Under the pieces are notes generated by a model. It was not told where the DNA came from. It did no database searches and saw nothing but the letters and a program-made list of their open reading frames with translations. Made by a program: the position numbers and the translations under genes. A stretch of DNA of 64,000 nt, from NCBI GenBank assembly GCA_012267415.1, contig JAAXGN010000014.1, positions 33,240-97,239 on the forward strand, in the 5' to 3' direction. Below, piece after piece: positions 9,451 through 18,502 of the stretch. Each line of letters begins with the position of its first letter. Within the stretch, counting starts at the first letter, position 1. The DNA comes from Candidatus Poribacteria bacterium. Lineage in GTDB: Bacteria > Poribacteria > WGA-4E > WGA-3G.

Positions 9451-9597
9451 AGATGGGAACCATTCCTCTGCACGTTCATCACCAATCAAAGATAATATTG
9501 GAAAATCTATACATGCACTATAACACAAGACAACAGGAATCGCAATTAAATCGCACGCAAAATATACATAAGCCAACATAAGCTCAATAGAACTAAC

Positions 9598-10593
9598 TTA
9601 CAGTGGAAAATCTATCGCTTTACCTTGTTCAGAGGACATATAGAACGCCTGCATTAGTTCTGTCAAATTACGTCCATCTTGGATAGTGATCGTCATCGGT
9701 TCATCGCGGAGGATAGCATTGATCCACTGCTGCATCGGTGGCGGTGGTGCTGCAGGTGCATCCACAACGTATTTTGCCTTCTCTTCATCGGAGAGTTTTC
9801 GCGTCTGAAAATGTATCTCACCGTGTCCAACAGCAAACGAACCTTCTGTGCCGTATATCTCAAGCATATTCGGACCGGAGCGGTGTGTCCAGGCAACATC
9901 AATCACACCGAGTGCTTTGTTCGCAAATTCCACAACCGAGACGCTGTTGTCATCAATCGGAAAATTGCCTGTGAAGTTATTTATCTTAGCGATTGCACTT
10001 TTCGGTTCACCCATCAACCATCGTATAACATCTACGCGGTGGCAACCTAAATCAAAAAGTGCACCACCACCCGCACGGACAGGATCTGCAAACCACGCAC
10101 TTGTGCCACTGAACCATTTATCAAGCGCAGCAGAGTGCGCAATCCGTCCTCTACCGAATGTTATATCACCGAGCAGTCCATCATCAATGACTTTCTTTAC
10201 AAACTGAATCTCAGCATTCGCGCGAGACGGGAGTGAAATCATGAATTTGACACCCGCTTTTTCAACTGCCTCAATAATCTGATCACATTCTGCAACCGCG
10301 ATAGCCAGTGCTTTTTCGGTGAATATATGTTTACCCGCTTCAGCGGCAGCAATAATCACCCGTGGATGGTCAGATGTAATAGCATCCACTGCAACAGCAT
10401 CAACATCATCACGGCTTAACATCTCATCAAGGTCGGTATAGAAAGGCACATCGTAATTTTCAGCGGCACCTTTGCCACCATACTCATCCTCGTCCCAAAC
10501 GGCAACGAGTTCGGTTTCTGGATTATCGTTAATCTGTCGTGCATATCCACCTGCGTGAACATGCGCCATACTAATCTTTGCAACTCTTATCAT
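9598..10593 (-). CDS. Gfo/Idh/MocA-family oxidoreductase
   Basis: 331 residues. An N-terminal Rossmann domain covers about 1-120 and a C-terminal alpha/beta domain follows. Family features include DVDAVAVDA, then HIFTEKALA, where the usual EKP is EKA, and a C-terminal GGGALFDLGCHRVDVIRWLMG with the typical D..H..D pattern. These enzymes usually oxidise or reduce sugars, inositols or related polyols with NAD(P). It lies 18 bases after the PhyH gene and is probably the last gene of an operon running from 13180. The substrate is unknown. Confidence 0.88.
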   Translation of the reverse strand: MIRVAKISMAHVHAGGYARQINDNPETELVAVWDEDEYGGKGAAENYDVPFYTDLDEMLSRDDVDAVAVDAITSDHPRVIIAAAEAGKHIFTEKALAIAVAECDQIIEAVEKAGVKFMISLPSRANAEIQFVKKVIDDGLLGDITFGRGRIAHSAALDKWFSGTSAWFADPVRAGGGALFDLGCHRVDVIRWLMGEPKSAIAKINNFTGNFPIDDNSVSVVEFANKALGVIDVAWTHRSGPNMLEIYGTEGSFAVGHGEIHFQTRKLSDEEKAKYVVDAPAAPPPPMQQWINAILRDEPMTITIQDGRNLTELMQAFYMSSEQGKAIDFPL

Positions 10594-10611
10594 TTAATTC
10601 TCCTTTAATGT

Positions 10612-11385
10612 TTATCTGATTCTTCCAACAGAGGAACGGGTGGCGAAGTGATTCCAACCCCGTAACACTAACTGCACGTTGGTGTGTCTATTTTCATCTT
10701 GAATCTGATCGTCACCTGCATGCATCTGAACGAGAACACTTTTTCTCATCTTTTTTGACCTATTCGGCATTGAACCGTGCAGTGTGAAGTAGCTAAAGAA
10801 AAGCACATCTCCCGCTTCCGCCTCTAATACCGTAGCATTCTCAATTGGGTATCTATCTGTAATCTCTTCGTTCTGACCACTACCCATCATGCCGTCAGTC
10901 CGTCCAAGTTCTTTGTGAGAACCGGGATATACGCGAACACAACCCATCTCATCCGTTGCATCGGATACATAGATGATAGCAGCGATCATCGTGTCCTTAA
11001 CAGATGGAAAATACTGCCAATCCTGATGCATCGGGAATGGAGAACCCTTCTCGGGTGGTTTACAGAAAAGTTTTGAATGGTGCAACATAATATCCGGTCC
11101 GAGAATGGCTTCAGTATTATCAAGAAAATTGTCTTGTAGAAACGCCTGCAACCATACAGCAGAAAAACTCTGTATATTATGCGTGTGGATAATAATGGAT
11201 TCACCGCCATCAAGGGCATCCATCAGCCTACCACCCCAACGCGCATTGATGTTCTCATCGCTTTTAACCAACTGGTCTACGACGCGATCAAAGTCATTTT
11301 CCATAACTCTAACTTCATCGGGTGAATAGACACCTTTTGCGAAATAGTATCCGTTTTCCTGAAAGAATTGTCCAATATCTGACAT
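10612..11385 (-). CDS. Phytanoyl-CoA dioxygenase (PhyH) family oxygenase
   Basis: 257 residues with the non-haem iron, 2-oxoglutarate oxygenase pattern: PMHQDWQYF supplies HxD near residues 120-122, and LHGSMPNRS supplies the distal His and the nearby Arg. The length is normal for bacterial PhyH members, which hydroxylate diverse small molecules. It shares base 11385 with the end of the ABC ATPase gene, so translation is probably coupled. Its place between two Gfo/Idh/MocA genes points to catabolism or modification of a carbohydrate-like compound (inference). Confidence 0.88.
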   Translation of the reverse strand: MSDIGQFFQENGYYFAKGVYSPDEVRVMENDFDRVVDQLVKSDENINARWGGRLMDALDGGESIIIHTHNIQSFSAVWLQAFLQDNFLDNTEAILGPDIMLHHSKLFCKPPEKGSPFPMHQDWQYFPSVKDTMIAAIIYVSDATDEMGCVRVYPGSHKELGRTDGMMGSGQNEEITDRYPIENATVLEAEAGDVLFFSYFTLHGSMPNRSKKMRKSVLVQMHAGDDQIQDENRHTNVQLVLRGWNHFATRSSVGRIR

Positions 11386-12158
11386 TACGATTTTGTAACC
11401 TCCAAATAAAGTTCAGCAAGCCAATTCGACTTAAGGTCTTCTGATTCATTCTTTGCTATCTGTTCTTGTTGCAACTGACGTATAGTATTCAATACAGCGA
11501 ATTTCCCATCTTTGAGAATACCGAGATAGTCCGTCTGCGGTGAAACCTCAGTACCAATCCCACAAAGTTTATACGCATCCTCCAAGCGATTGGTTGCGAT
11601 GACGAGTGTTTTCCCCATTGCTTGGAGTTCACGCAGTAATTCTAACATCTCAATTTGTCCACGCGGGTCTAACGGTGTTAACGGCTCATCAAGTAGCCAC
11701 AGCATCGGTTCGTGCAGAAAAGTTTTCGCAAACAAAAGACGTTGCCGTTCCCCATTTGACAATACCCCAATTAGAGTTTCTCGGAGATGCTGAATGTCCA
11801 TTAATTCAAGCACTGTATCAATTGCCGCAGAACGTTCCTGTTTCTCTAATTTGTAAGCAGAAGCGAAAAAATTAAGGTAGTCAACTACAGATAAATCAGG
11901 ATAACCTTCAAACCCAACCGGTATATACCCGATATGTGGACGCACCTGTTTTAAGTTTGAAAACGCATTCATTTCAAAAATAGAGACAGTACCTGATGTC
12001 GGTTCAACAAGCGTTGCCAAGATATTGATGAGAAGAGTCTTACCTGAACCGTTTTCACCGAGCAGAATGAGGGACTCTCCTGTTGCTACCTGAAAAGTAA
12101 GTTCTGAGAGAATTGACTTTTTGTCAATGGATTTACTGAGGTTTTGGACATCAAGCAA
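11385..12158 (-). CDS. ABC transporter ATP-binding protein (ABC-2/CcmA-like)
   Basis: 257 residues with Walker A (GENGSGKT, near residue 35), signature LSNGERQRL, Walker B plus D-loop (WLLDEPLTPLDPRG) and an H-loop region. The start is a TTG at 12158 with GGGGAGA seven bases upstream; no ATG fits. The sequence resembles export-type ATPases (CcmA/GldA/NatA). No permease gene is adjacent in this operon, so the membrane partner must be elsewhere. It ends by overlapping the PhyH gene by one base. Confidence 0.85.
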   Translation of the reverse strand: MLDVQNLSKSIDKKSILSELTFQVATGESLILLGENGSGKTLLINILATLVEPTSGTVSIFEMNAFSNLKQVRPHIGYIPVGFEGYPDLSVVDYLNFFASAYKLEKQERSAAIDTVLELMDIQHLRETLIGVLSNGERQRLLFAKTFLHEPMLWLLDEPLTPLDPRGQIEMLELLRELQAMGKTLVIATNRLEDAYKLCGIGTEVSPQTDYLGILKDGKFAVLNTIRQLQQEQIAKNESEDLKSNWLAELYLEVTKS

Positions 12159-12178
12159 TTACATTCTCCCCTGGACAT

Positions 12179-13180
12179 TCAACTAAGATCAACCTTAACA
12201 GGTCTGCCAAGTTCCGCAGATTGCCATGCAGCCTCGGTTAGTTGAATAACACGCAATCCATTTTCAACGCCAATCGGATTCTCTGTGCGTTCACCCCGTA
12301 TCAACTCAATGAAAGCGACATCTTTGTTGCCACCTTTCGGCAAATCAGCATTATCAACAGGAGTCGGTTTACCACCCGGTCCTTGACGAAGAAGTTGACC
12401 GTCGCGCAGAAAGAGTCCTCCATCCTCCAACCAGATGGAAAAGTCTTCTTGAACACCACCCTGGGCATGTCCAACAATACTGATATTACACAACGCACCC
12501 GTGTCAAACTTGATGGACATTGCAGTGAGGACATCCACCTCAATATCAAGGTTATCAATCATCGCAAACACCTTGTCTGGCCTGGCTTCCAACACCCAGA
12601 GAAGAATGTCAATAAGATGGCTACCAGAATCGTTTAACTGTCCACCACCACCGAGAAATGGGTCCTGTCGCCATTTTCCTTGTTGGTTGCGATACCAATG
12701 CTGCGATTGGTGTGCAGCAACAAAGTTAACTTTACCAAGTTCACCACTCTGAACGACATTCCGGCAATATTGATAGGCAGGACTCAGATGGCGTTGATAG
12801 CCGATCATCAGGTGTAGACCAGTTTCTTCAACTTTTGCCATCACCTGTTTTGCGTGGTCAACGGTACAAACCATAGGTTTTTCCGTATGCACGTGGCATC
12901 CAGCATCTAGTGCCGACATGATATGCTCAAAATGTAAACCGTGTGGTGAGCTAATAACGACTGCATCCGGTCTAACCGTTGCTAACATCTCATCGTGGTC
13001 AGCATAAGTAGGGACGGAGTCATCTAAACCGACGGTTTCCCTGAACGCTTTGAGTGCGTTTTCACTCGGGTCGGCAAGTCCCACTATTTCTATATCTTCA
13101 TCACGGGAGACACCCCGTCCGTGTCCGCGCGCATTTCCACCACATCCGATAAAACCAAATCTTAATTTCTGTTTTGGCAT
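12179..13180 (-). CDS. Gfo/Idh/MocA-family oxidoreductase
   Basis: 333 residues. The N-terminal nucleotide-binding motif GFIGCGGNARGHGRG is close to the start. HVHTEKPMVCT carries the EKP catalytic motif near residue 97, and GGGGQLNDSGSHLIDILLWVL carries the metal/substrate His-Asp region. It is the first gene of the minus-strand operon 13180-9598, and TGA ends it. It differs clearly from the second family member at 9598, so the two probably act on different steps or substrates. Substrate not identifiable. Confidence 0.9.
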   Translation of the reverse strand: MPKQKLRFGFIGCGGNARGHGRGVSRDEDIEIVGLADPSENALKAFRETVGLDDSVPTYADHDEMLATVRPDAVVISSPHGLHFEHIMSALDAGCHVHTEKPMVCTVDHAKQVMAKVEETGLHLMIGYQRHLSPAYQYCRNVVQSGELGKVNFVAAHQSQHWYRNQQGKWRQDPFLGGGGQLNDSGSHLIDILLWVLEARPDKVFAMIDNLDIEVDVLTAMSIKFDTGALCNISIVGHAQGGVQEDFSIWLEDGGLFLRDGQLLRQGPGGKPTPVDNADLPKGGNKDVAFIELIRGERTENPIGVENGLRVIQLTEAAWQSAELGRPVKVDLS

Positions 13181-13427
13181 ATATATTCCTCATTCACTGC
13201 TTTTTGTTAAAAGTTACCACGACCTGTAACAAAATGCAAGGAATTAATTGTATTCTGCCAACTGTTCAGAAAATGGACATCACTGCACAAAATGTGACAG
13301 AAGCAGCATAAAATACAACCAGTTTATACTAATTTCCATTGGCATATAATTTGCACTATAGACTCATAAAGACGATATTGGAAATGCAGAATAGACCTTG
13401 AAGTAAGAAGCGATGGAGAATATTAGA

Positions 13428-15776
13428 ATGCAAAAAGCACTTTATCTTTTTTTCGTAATAAGTTTGGGGTGTATGCTAAGTTGGCTTCCGCAAGTTTTCG
13501 CGGATGGACATACCGACAGTGAAGTAGTGGGTGATGATGAAATCGTGCAACTACCAGAGATTACAGTGACTGCCACACGCACCGTAAAATCTCCCTATAA
13601 AACCCCAAACGCAATTACTGTTCTTGATCAAAAACATTTTCAAAGAACCAATGCAGAACATGCCGCTAACCTGCTCCAAGATGTCGTCGGTGTAATCGCA
13701 CAGGAGACGACAGTCGGACAAGGTTCCCCAATGCTCCGAAGTCTAACGGGCTATCAGACAGTGATACAAATAGATTGGGTGCGACTCAATAACGCAACAT
13801 TTCGCTCAGGACCGAATCAATACACTGCAACTATCGCACCAGAAATGATAGAAAGAGCAGAGGTACTACTCGGATCAAGTTCTGTTTTGTACGGAAGCGG
13901 CGCGATGGGTGGTGTTGTTAACTTCTTTACGAAAGATATTCCACTTGATGCTTCACAGGGCTCTTGGACGATACAACCGCGAGCCCTTGCTCGCTATTCA
14001 ACAGCGACACAAGAACGACTCGGAAGATTACAAGTGACAGGGATCCGAGGACAGTTCGGATTCAGCATCGGGGGAGGGCTGCGATACTACGGAGACATAA
14101 ACTCTGGAACGGGTTATGACCTTCATTACAAAAATCGCAAGTACGAAATCGTAACTGAAATGCCGAATAACGTGCAACTCTATACTTATGACGATATCCG
14201 AGAGGTATCAAAAAAGAATATCCCAGAAGCATGGCTCATTGACGACGAAGGTCCATTAAACTGGCATGCGTATGATGCAGATGCAAAAATCGCATACCAA
14301 CTCAACGATACAAGCAAGATAAACATCGCATATCAGATGTGGAGACAACCACAGACACCTCGCTACGATAAGATAGCACCCCAAGAGTTTGACGAATTCT
14401 TTTTTGAACCGCAAAATCGAGACCTCGTTTATGCTACCTATCTTGCAATTCCTGAAAGTCATACCATAGACCAATATCGCATAACCGCCTCTTTTCACCG
14501 TCAAGAAGAGGGACGTAATGAAGTTCAACGTGATGCGGATTCCCGCAGACATAGAAACGATACAGTCAATACCATCGGGTTAAGCGCACAACTTGTCAGC
14601 TCCGTTTTACCTAAGCAACGGATTGTCGGGGGTGGTGAATTCTATTTTGATACACTGCAAAGTCAAACCGTAAGAACAGACGCTCAAGGAAATGAAACTA
14701 TCAACGACAACCTGGCACGTTTCATTGACGGTTCTCAGTTTTGGGATGCCAGTCTATATCTACAAGATGAAATAACGATTCACGATAAAGTTGAACTGAC
14801 ACTCGGAGGACGTGCAACGTTATATCAAACCAATGCCGACCTTTCTATCCGGGCTGAGGATTTTGACGTGTTCAATGAACTTGACAGTAGTTTGACAGGT
14901 AGTGCCGGGGTAGTTATCGGTCTGACAAATTCGGTCAACCTTGTAGGTAATATCGCTACAGCGTTTCGCGCACCTTCACTCAATGACACAACAGCAGTTG
15001 AAGTCACCAATGAAGGTGTTACCGCACCAAGTCCCGATCTTAATCCTGAAACTTCGTGGACAATTGAGGGCGGATTCAAAGTAGATCATTCCGACTTTCG
15101 CGGCACACTCACACTGTTCCACAGCAGAGTTAACAGCTTAGTCGCACGCAGACCTGTCCAAGAGGTATACGCAGAAGGTGAAATACCCCAACTCCACCAA
15201 GACCTGATTAGTCAATACGAAGGTATTGATGTTCTTGTTTTTGACAACGTTGACGAAGCACAATTTCAGGGGGTTGAAATTGCAGGTTTAGTACCAATTA
15301 ATTCTACTTTCTCTATCTTTGGTAATGCTGCATTCATGCGTGGCGAAGTGCTATTGATTAACGGTGTAGCACCAGACCCAGAGAAACCGTGGGAAGCACG
15401 CACGCGGAGAGAACCGCCATTAAACGGAGTCGTCGGTATTCAGTGGGAACCGGTCAATACAAACTATTGGGGGACCCTATTTGTACGCGGTGCTGCCGAA
15501 CAGAGAAGACTAAATCGTAGTGACATACGCGATCCACGGATACAAGGAAAAACACGGGATCCCGCAGAAGTCGAATTTGATGAAAAGGGGAATGCAGTTG
15601 ATGCAGGAACACCCGCATGGTGGACACTCAACCTGCAAGGTGGAGTCAAACTATTCGGTTATTCACGTCTAACGATAACGCTTGAAAACTTATTGGATCG
15701 CCGCTATCGTGTACACGGATCAGGTGTGAATTCACCCGGATTCAATTTGAGCATAAGTTTAGATAACCGATTCTAA
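13428..15776 (+). CDS. TonB-dependent outer-membrane receptor
   Basis: About 782 residues with a signal peptide (hydrophobic stretch, then VFA before DGHTDSE), a TonB-box-like EIVQLPEITVTATR, a plug domain at about 50-165 (PYKTPNAITVLDQ, LLGSSSVLYGSGAMGGVVNFFT) and a long beta-barrel ending in a C-terminal aromatic (SLDNRF). The ATG at 13428 has GGAG nine bases upstream; an ATG at 13413 is possible but lacks a good site. A perfect TATAAT at 13345-13350 may be its -10. Such receptors import chelated metals, vitamins or glycans; the ligand is not evident and no TonB or ABC importer genes are adjacent. Confidence 0.9.
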   Translation: MQKALYLFFVISLGCMLSWLPQVFADGHTDSEVVGDDEIVQLPEITVTATRTVKSPYKTPNAITVLDQKHFQRTNAEHAANLLQDVVGVIAQETTVGQGSPMLRSLTGYQTVIQIDWVRLNNATFRSGPNQYTATIAPEMIERAEVLLGSSSVLYGSGAMGGVVNFFTKDIPLDASQGSWTIQPRALARYSTATQERLGRLQVTGIRGQFGFSIGGGLRYYGDINSGTGYDLHYKNRKYEIVTEMPNNVQLYTYDDIREVSKKNIPEAWLIDDEGPLNWHAYDADAKIAYQLNDTSKINIAYQMWRQPQTPRYDKIAPQEFDEFFFEPQNRDLVYATYLAIPESHTIDQYRITASFHRQEEGRNEVQRDADSRRHRNDTVNTIGLSAQLVSSVLPKQRIVGGGEFYFDTLQSQTVRTDAQGNETINDNLARFIDGSQFWDASLYLQDEITIHDKVELTLGGRATLYQTNADLSIRAEDFDVFNELDSSLTGSAGVVIGLTNSVNLVGNIATAFRAPSLNDTTAVEVTNEGVTAPSPDLNPETSWTIEGGFKVDHSDFRGTLTLFHSRVNSLVARRPVQEVYAEGEIPQLHQDLISQYEGIDVLVFDNVDEAQFQGVEIAGLVPINSTFSIFGNAAFMRGEVLLINGVAPDPEKPWEARTRREPPLNGVVGIQWEPVNTNYWGTLFVRGAAEQRRLNRSDIRDPRIQGKTRDPAEVEFDEKGNAVDAGTPAWWTLNLQGGVKLFGYSRLTITLENLLDRRYRVHGSGVNSPGFNLSISLDNRF

Positions 15777-15815
15777 AAGTTCACACTATGAAGCACGATT
15801 TATATCCTGCACAAC

Positions 15816-16328
15816 TTACGACACCTGAAACTTCTTCTTGATGTGTTCAACAACAATCGGCGGGACCATCTCCAGCAACTTATCCTCACTAACCCTTCCT
15901 TGTCCCATCTCCACAACCTCCATCACGAGTGTTGAACTGATATGTGCGTATTGTGTATTCGCGACCATAAAAAGCGTATCAATCTCCGGTGCGATCTGCT
16001 GATTCATCCGTGCCATTTTGAATTCCCATTCAAAGTCGGTAATTTCGCGTAACCCACGGATGATTGAGCATGCACCGCATGCTTGTGCATAATGCACAGT
16101 CAATCCCGCATACCCGTCAATAGTAGCTTTCGGATAAGGTTTGACTACCTCTTCAAGCATCTGGATACGTTCCTCAAGCGTGAAACGTTCCGGCTTCGCA
16201 GGATTCACACCGATAACAACAACAAGTTGATCAAAAACATCAAGCTTACAGACCCTGTCAATCAGGTCCGTGTGTCCATTAGTGACAGGATCAAAACTTG
16301 CGGGAAAGATTGCTATTTTCTTGGACAT
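15816..16328 (-). CDS. coaD: Phosphopantetheine adenylyltransferase
   Basis: 170 residues, the normal CoaD length. It catalyses the penultimate step of coenzyme A synthesis (4'-phosphopantetheine plus ATP to dephospho-CoA). The nucleotidyltransferase motif FPASFDPVTNGHTDLI near the start has the HxGH-like TNGH, and ISSTLV near residue 130 matches the ISSTxxR region. GGAGAAAAAG precedes the ATG. It converges with the TonB receptor gene. Confidence 0.95.
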   Translation of the reverse strand: MSKKIAIFPASFDPVTNGHTDLIDRVCKLDVFDQLVVVIGVNPAKPERFTLEERIQMLEEVVKPYPKATIDGYAGLTVHYAQACGACSIIRGLREITDFEWEFKMARMNQQIAPEIDTLFMVANTQYAHISSTLVMEVVEMGQGRVSEDKLLEMVPPIVVEHIKKKFQVS

Positions 16329-16354
16329 CTTTTTCTCCTTTCTTGTATATTTTA

Positions 16355-18502
16355 TTACTCTTTATCGGGTTCTGCTGTTTTCTCTGTTATTCTGAATTCT
16401 CGCGATGCTATGTTTCCAAGCATATCCATCATACGAATTTCACCACGTTTTATTTTTGGATCAGATATTTCAAATTCAACGGTCGCCTTCTTTTTACCGT
16501 TGAGGACTTGACAATTAAGAAGTTTGTTTCCCAGATATTCCTTTTCTGTATCTTTAGGAACAAACAGCTGGAGTTGATGTATCCCATCTTCATCAGAAGC
16601 GGTAAATTGGAAAAGTTGCGAACGTGTCTTTTCGTTTGATACGTTCATCTCAATCTTTGGTCGTTTGTCAAAGTAGGATTGGCTTGGGTTAAAGAAACGA
16701 CTCTTATCCAACCATTCTGCCTCACACCTGGACAATCTTACCCATCCCTTTCCCCACGGCATCTTTCTGTGCACGTTCAAGAAAAAACGCTTAAACTTAT
16801 TTAGCTCATATAAATTCGAACGATGTTTTTTATCTAATCCAGCAAATAGATACTTAAGTTCGTATGCTGTTAACCTCCATTCAAAACCTTTCTTTTTAGT
16901 AAAGAGATAATTACTGCTTCCAACGGATCCTTTAATATAGTCCATCCAAATTTTGTCTTTGACAATAGTTCTCTTAGATGTTGGGTACGTAAATGTTTCA
17001 TCATAAAGATAAGAACTAAGTTCAGTTGAAAACATGCCAGGATTATTAGCAGCTTGGGTCGTTCTATCCAAAATGGCAGACTGGAAATGTTCACTTTTAT
17101 CAACGAAAAAAAGCCAGACATTGTTCAACTGCAAATGATAATTGTCGATTTGATTTTCATTCATAGCGTATATCTTTGCTTTCCCATTTTCATCGGTTTC
17201 AAACGTAAATGTTTTCCGCCCGAAACCGTGACGTTCCATCTCATCCGCGTAGAACTTTTGTACTTTTCTAATCATTTTATCTAATTTTTGTGTAATGTTT
17301 GGCGTGGGTTTTTTGTCTTTCGGTAGGTAGTAAACTAATCGTACAACATCATTACGGATTTTGGTTGAATCTAATTGTGATTGTTCAAGTTGCCAAACTT
17401 TCACATTACCGTCGTTATTTCCAGTAGCGAGAAGGGTGCCATCTTGTGATTGTCCGACAACTCTTGAATCCGTTGGTAATGACGCAATTGGTTCTCCATT
17501 CGCAGTTGACCATATTTCTATCCCCCTTCCATATCCAGGCCAACCATTTGCCATTACGCACATTTTCCCATCCGGGGAGAACGCCAAATCCTCAACATTT
17601 CCTCGAAATACTTCACCTTTACGTTGCCAACTTGGTAATTCCCACATGTTATACCACTTCGTAGAACTATAACTATATTCTTTAGGGGCACGACCACCAG
17701 CGACCATATACCTTTTGTTAGGACAAAACTTTATATAATCCATGTTATGAAAGGATGTTTCCAAGGTCTTTACAAGTTGCTGATTCTGTAGGTCCCATAC
17801 GTCAATAGTCCCGTTGGAATATCCAGCAGCGATCCATTTACCATCCGATGAAATGTCTACAGCGCAAGGCCAACCAGAGACTCTATGTGTCTCATCAAAA
17901 GGTAGAGTAGCAATTTCAATGATTTTCTTTGGATTCTGAATATCCCAGATTTTCACTTCAGTCTTCCGTGATTCTTTACTTTTATTAGACACTGTTGCAA
18001 GTTGGTGTCCATCTGGAGAAAAAGCAAATTGACGGCTTAATGCCTTAAACGTGTTGATTTCCATTCCTGAAGCAACGTCCCATATTACTAATTTTCCAAA
18101 CCCCGTACTCACAAGCAATTTTCCTGTAGGGGAAAAACCAATGGTTGGAAATATACCGGGATGTCCAAGAATTCTCACTGGTTCTTCAGTGTTGTCTGTG
18201 TTCCAAAACTTAATGGTTCCGACTGCATTAACACTCGCTATCAAACCGGGATCTTCCGGGGATATTGTGACTGAATAAATCCTTGCTGCATCTCTGGGAG
18301 ATAGGTCTTCTGGGTTCCCTATCTCAGGAGCAATTGTTGCCCCGTGGCGAAAATTCGCAATGCGTTTAGGTTTTTCAGGCAGCTCCGCGAATGTTTGTGG
18401 CAATAATTCTTCTTCCTGCTGCGTCCGCGAAATAAAAAATACGACAATACCAACAACGATAAATAATGAGATGAGAAAGAACAGTATTTTTTTATTTCTC
18501 AT
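16355..18502 (-). CDS. Membrane-anchored WD40 protein with a degenerate metallopeptidase domain
   Basis: 715 residues. A hydrophobic N-terminal helix (about 5-25) anchors or exports the protein. WD40-like blades fill about 60-370. From about 385 the sequence parallels the neighbouring peptidase at 18492: VRLVYYLPKDKKPTPN against VRLIYLVPNDREPQPD, ADEMERHGFGRKTF against ADEMERHGYGRKTF, then CEAEWLD against CAAEWLD and a shared beta domain. The stretch that carries HELGHGFGLTH in the neighbour is replaced by sequence without any HExxH, so the domain should be catalytically dead. The 5' end overlaps the neighbour's 3' end by 11 bases, indicating one transcript. Confidence 0.8.
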   Translation of the reverse strand: MRNKKILFFLISLFIVVGIVVFFISRTQQEEELLPQTFAELPEKPKRIANFRHGATIAPEIGNPEDLSPRDAARIYSVTISPEDPGLIASVNAVGTIKFWNTDNTEEPVRILGHPGIFPTIGFSPTGKLLVSTGFGKLVIWDVASGMEINTFKALSRQFAFSPDGHQLATVSNKSKESRKTEVKIWDIQNPKKIIEIATLPFDETHRVSGWPCAVDISSDGKWIAAGYSNGTIDVWDLQNQQLVKTLETSFHNMDYIKFCPNKRYMVAGGRAPKEYSYSSTKWYNMWELPSWQRKGEVFRGNVEDLAFSPDGKMCVMANGWPGYGRGIEIWSTANGEPIASLPTDSRVVGQSQDGTLLATGNNDGNVKVWQLEQSQLDSTKIRNDVVRLVYYLPKDKKPTPNITQKLDKMIRKVQKFYADEMERHGFGRKTFTFETDENGKAKIYAMNENQIDNYHLQLNNVWLFFVDKSEHFQSAILDRTTQAANNPGMFSTELSSYLYDETFTYPTSKRTIVKDKIWMDYIKGSVGSSNYLFTKKKGFEWRLTAYELKYLFAGLDKKHRSNLYELNKFKRFFLNVHRKMPWGKGWVRLSRCEAEWLDKSRFFNPSQSYFDKRPKIEMNVSNEKTRSQLFQFTASDEDGIHQLQLFVPKDTEKEYLGNKLLNCQVLNGKKKATVEFEISDPKIKRGEIRMMDMLGNIASREFRITEKTAEPDKE

